Shown: positions 27,460 to 27,524 of the stretch, piece by piece
How the letters are laid out: every line of letters begins with the position of its first letter
How positions within the stretch are numbered: the stretch's first letter is position 1
Assembly (NCBI GenBank): GCA_003427395.1
Contig: BFEA01000171.1
Location: forward strand, 2,591,691 to 2,619,214
Direction of reading: 5' to 3'
Length of the DNA: 27,524 nucleotides
Source: Chara braunii
Lineage: Eukaryota > Streptophyta > Charophyceae > Charales > Characeae
Translations under genes and position numbers: made by a program
Notes under the pieces: generated by a model
The model's database searches: none
What the model saw: the letters and a program-made list of their open reading frames with translations, nothing else
Told to the model about the DNA's origin: nothing

Positions 27460-27462
<3 letters not shown>
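26679..27462. other. Flanking DNA right of element B, no recognised gene
   Basis: A 61-codon plus-strand frame at 26738-26923 has no recognised domain. A polypyrimidine tract ending in cgtag|g at 27110/27111, with cactaat upstream (27075-27081), looks like a 3' splice site. The following 32-codon frame (from EYLQCPKALYSP) is not recognised. Confidence 0.4.
26957..27004. repeat. 24-bp direct repeat, two units
   Basis: Units 26957-26980 and 26981-27004, each starting catgcacacccacaagcaca, are identical. Confidence 0.95.

Positions 27463-27524
<62 letters not shown>
27463..27524. repeat. (CT)31 microsatellite reaching the window end
   Basis: An uninterrupted CT run of 62 bases cut by the window edge. 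Its true length is unknown. Confidence 0.98.

Overview
The window is nuclear DNA from a repeat-rich plant-type genome. There are no bacterial operons. Most of the sequence is decayed Ty3/gypsy LTR retrotransposons, whose primer-binding sites match the plant initiator tRNA-Met 3' end. There is one cellular gene, of a plant-like DCN1 (DCUN1) family. The coiled-coil Gag ORF, the chromodomain-like Pol tails, the long GA/CT tracts and the run of Ns suggest a draft assembly of a streptophyte alga (Chara-like) or another plant. The species is an inference, not something read from the sequence.

Layout. (1) 1-9683: retrotransposon A on the minus strand. It has a 3' LTR cut by the window edge (1-553), a pol with every domain recognisable but broken by frameshifts (592-4064), gag with a zinc knuckle (4224-5496), and a roughly 1 kb interruption holding a 280-bp tandem repeat (about 5500-6480). 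Then come a coiled-coil gag N-terminus (6482-7462), a long leader with a TTGACC-rich minisatellite and a (GA)28 tract, a PBS (8707-8718) and a complete 5' LTR (8720-9683). (2) 9885-10964: an intact DCN1-like ORF starting 200 bp from the end of element A. (3) 10968-11122: an assembly gap flanked by identical 85-bp copies, very likely a scaffolding artefact. (4) 11208-14300: no convincing genes; a (CTG)11 tract, an A21 tract and a GGCAAC-rich stretch. (5) 14301-26678: a second LTR pair (14301-15412 and 25596-26678) enclosing retrotransposon B (minus strand; heavily deleted gag-pol at 15483-19446), a second PBS-like site at 19607, and retrotransposon C on the opposite strand (about 19687-24830). 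C appears nested and has lost its 5' LTR. (6) 26679-27524: flanking DNA with a 24-bp direct repeat, a good 3' splice-site-like signal and a CT tract running off the window.

How it fits together. All three elements are chromovirus-like: protease, RT, RNase H and integrase in that order, then a C-terminal chromodomain-like tail. None can be autonomous as it stands. A is the most complete and has LTRs about 94% identical by eye. B has more diverged LTRs and has lost part of RNase H and the integrase zinc domain. C carries stops and altered RT and protease active-site residues. I found no CRISPR array, tRNA or rRNA. The points most worth a second look are the TTGACC array in the leader of A, a 32-nt block shared by the leaders of A and B, the fold-back junction at the gag break of B, and the orphan PBS at 19607.
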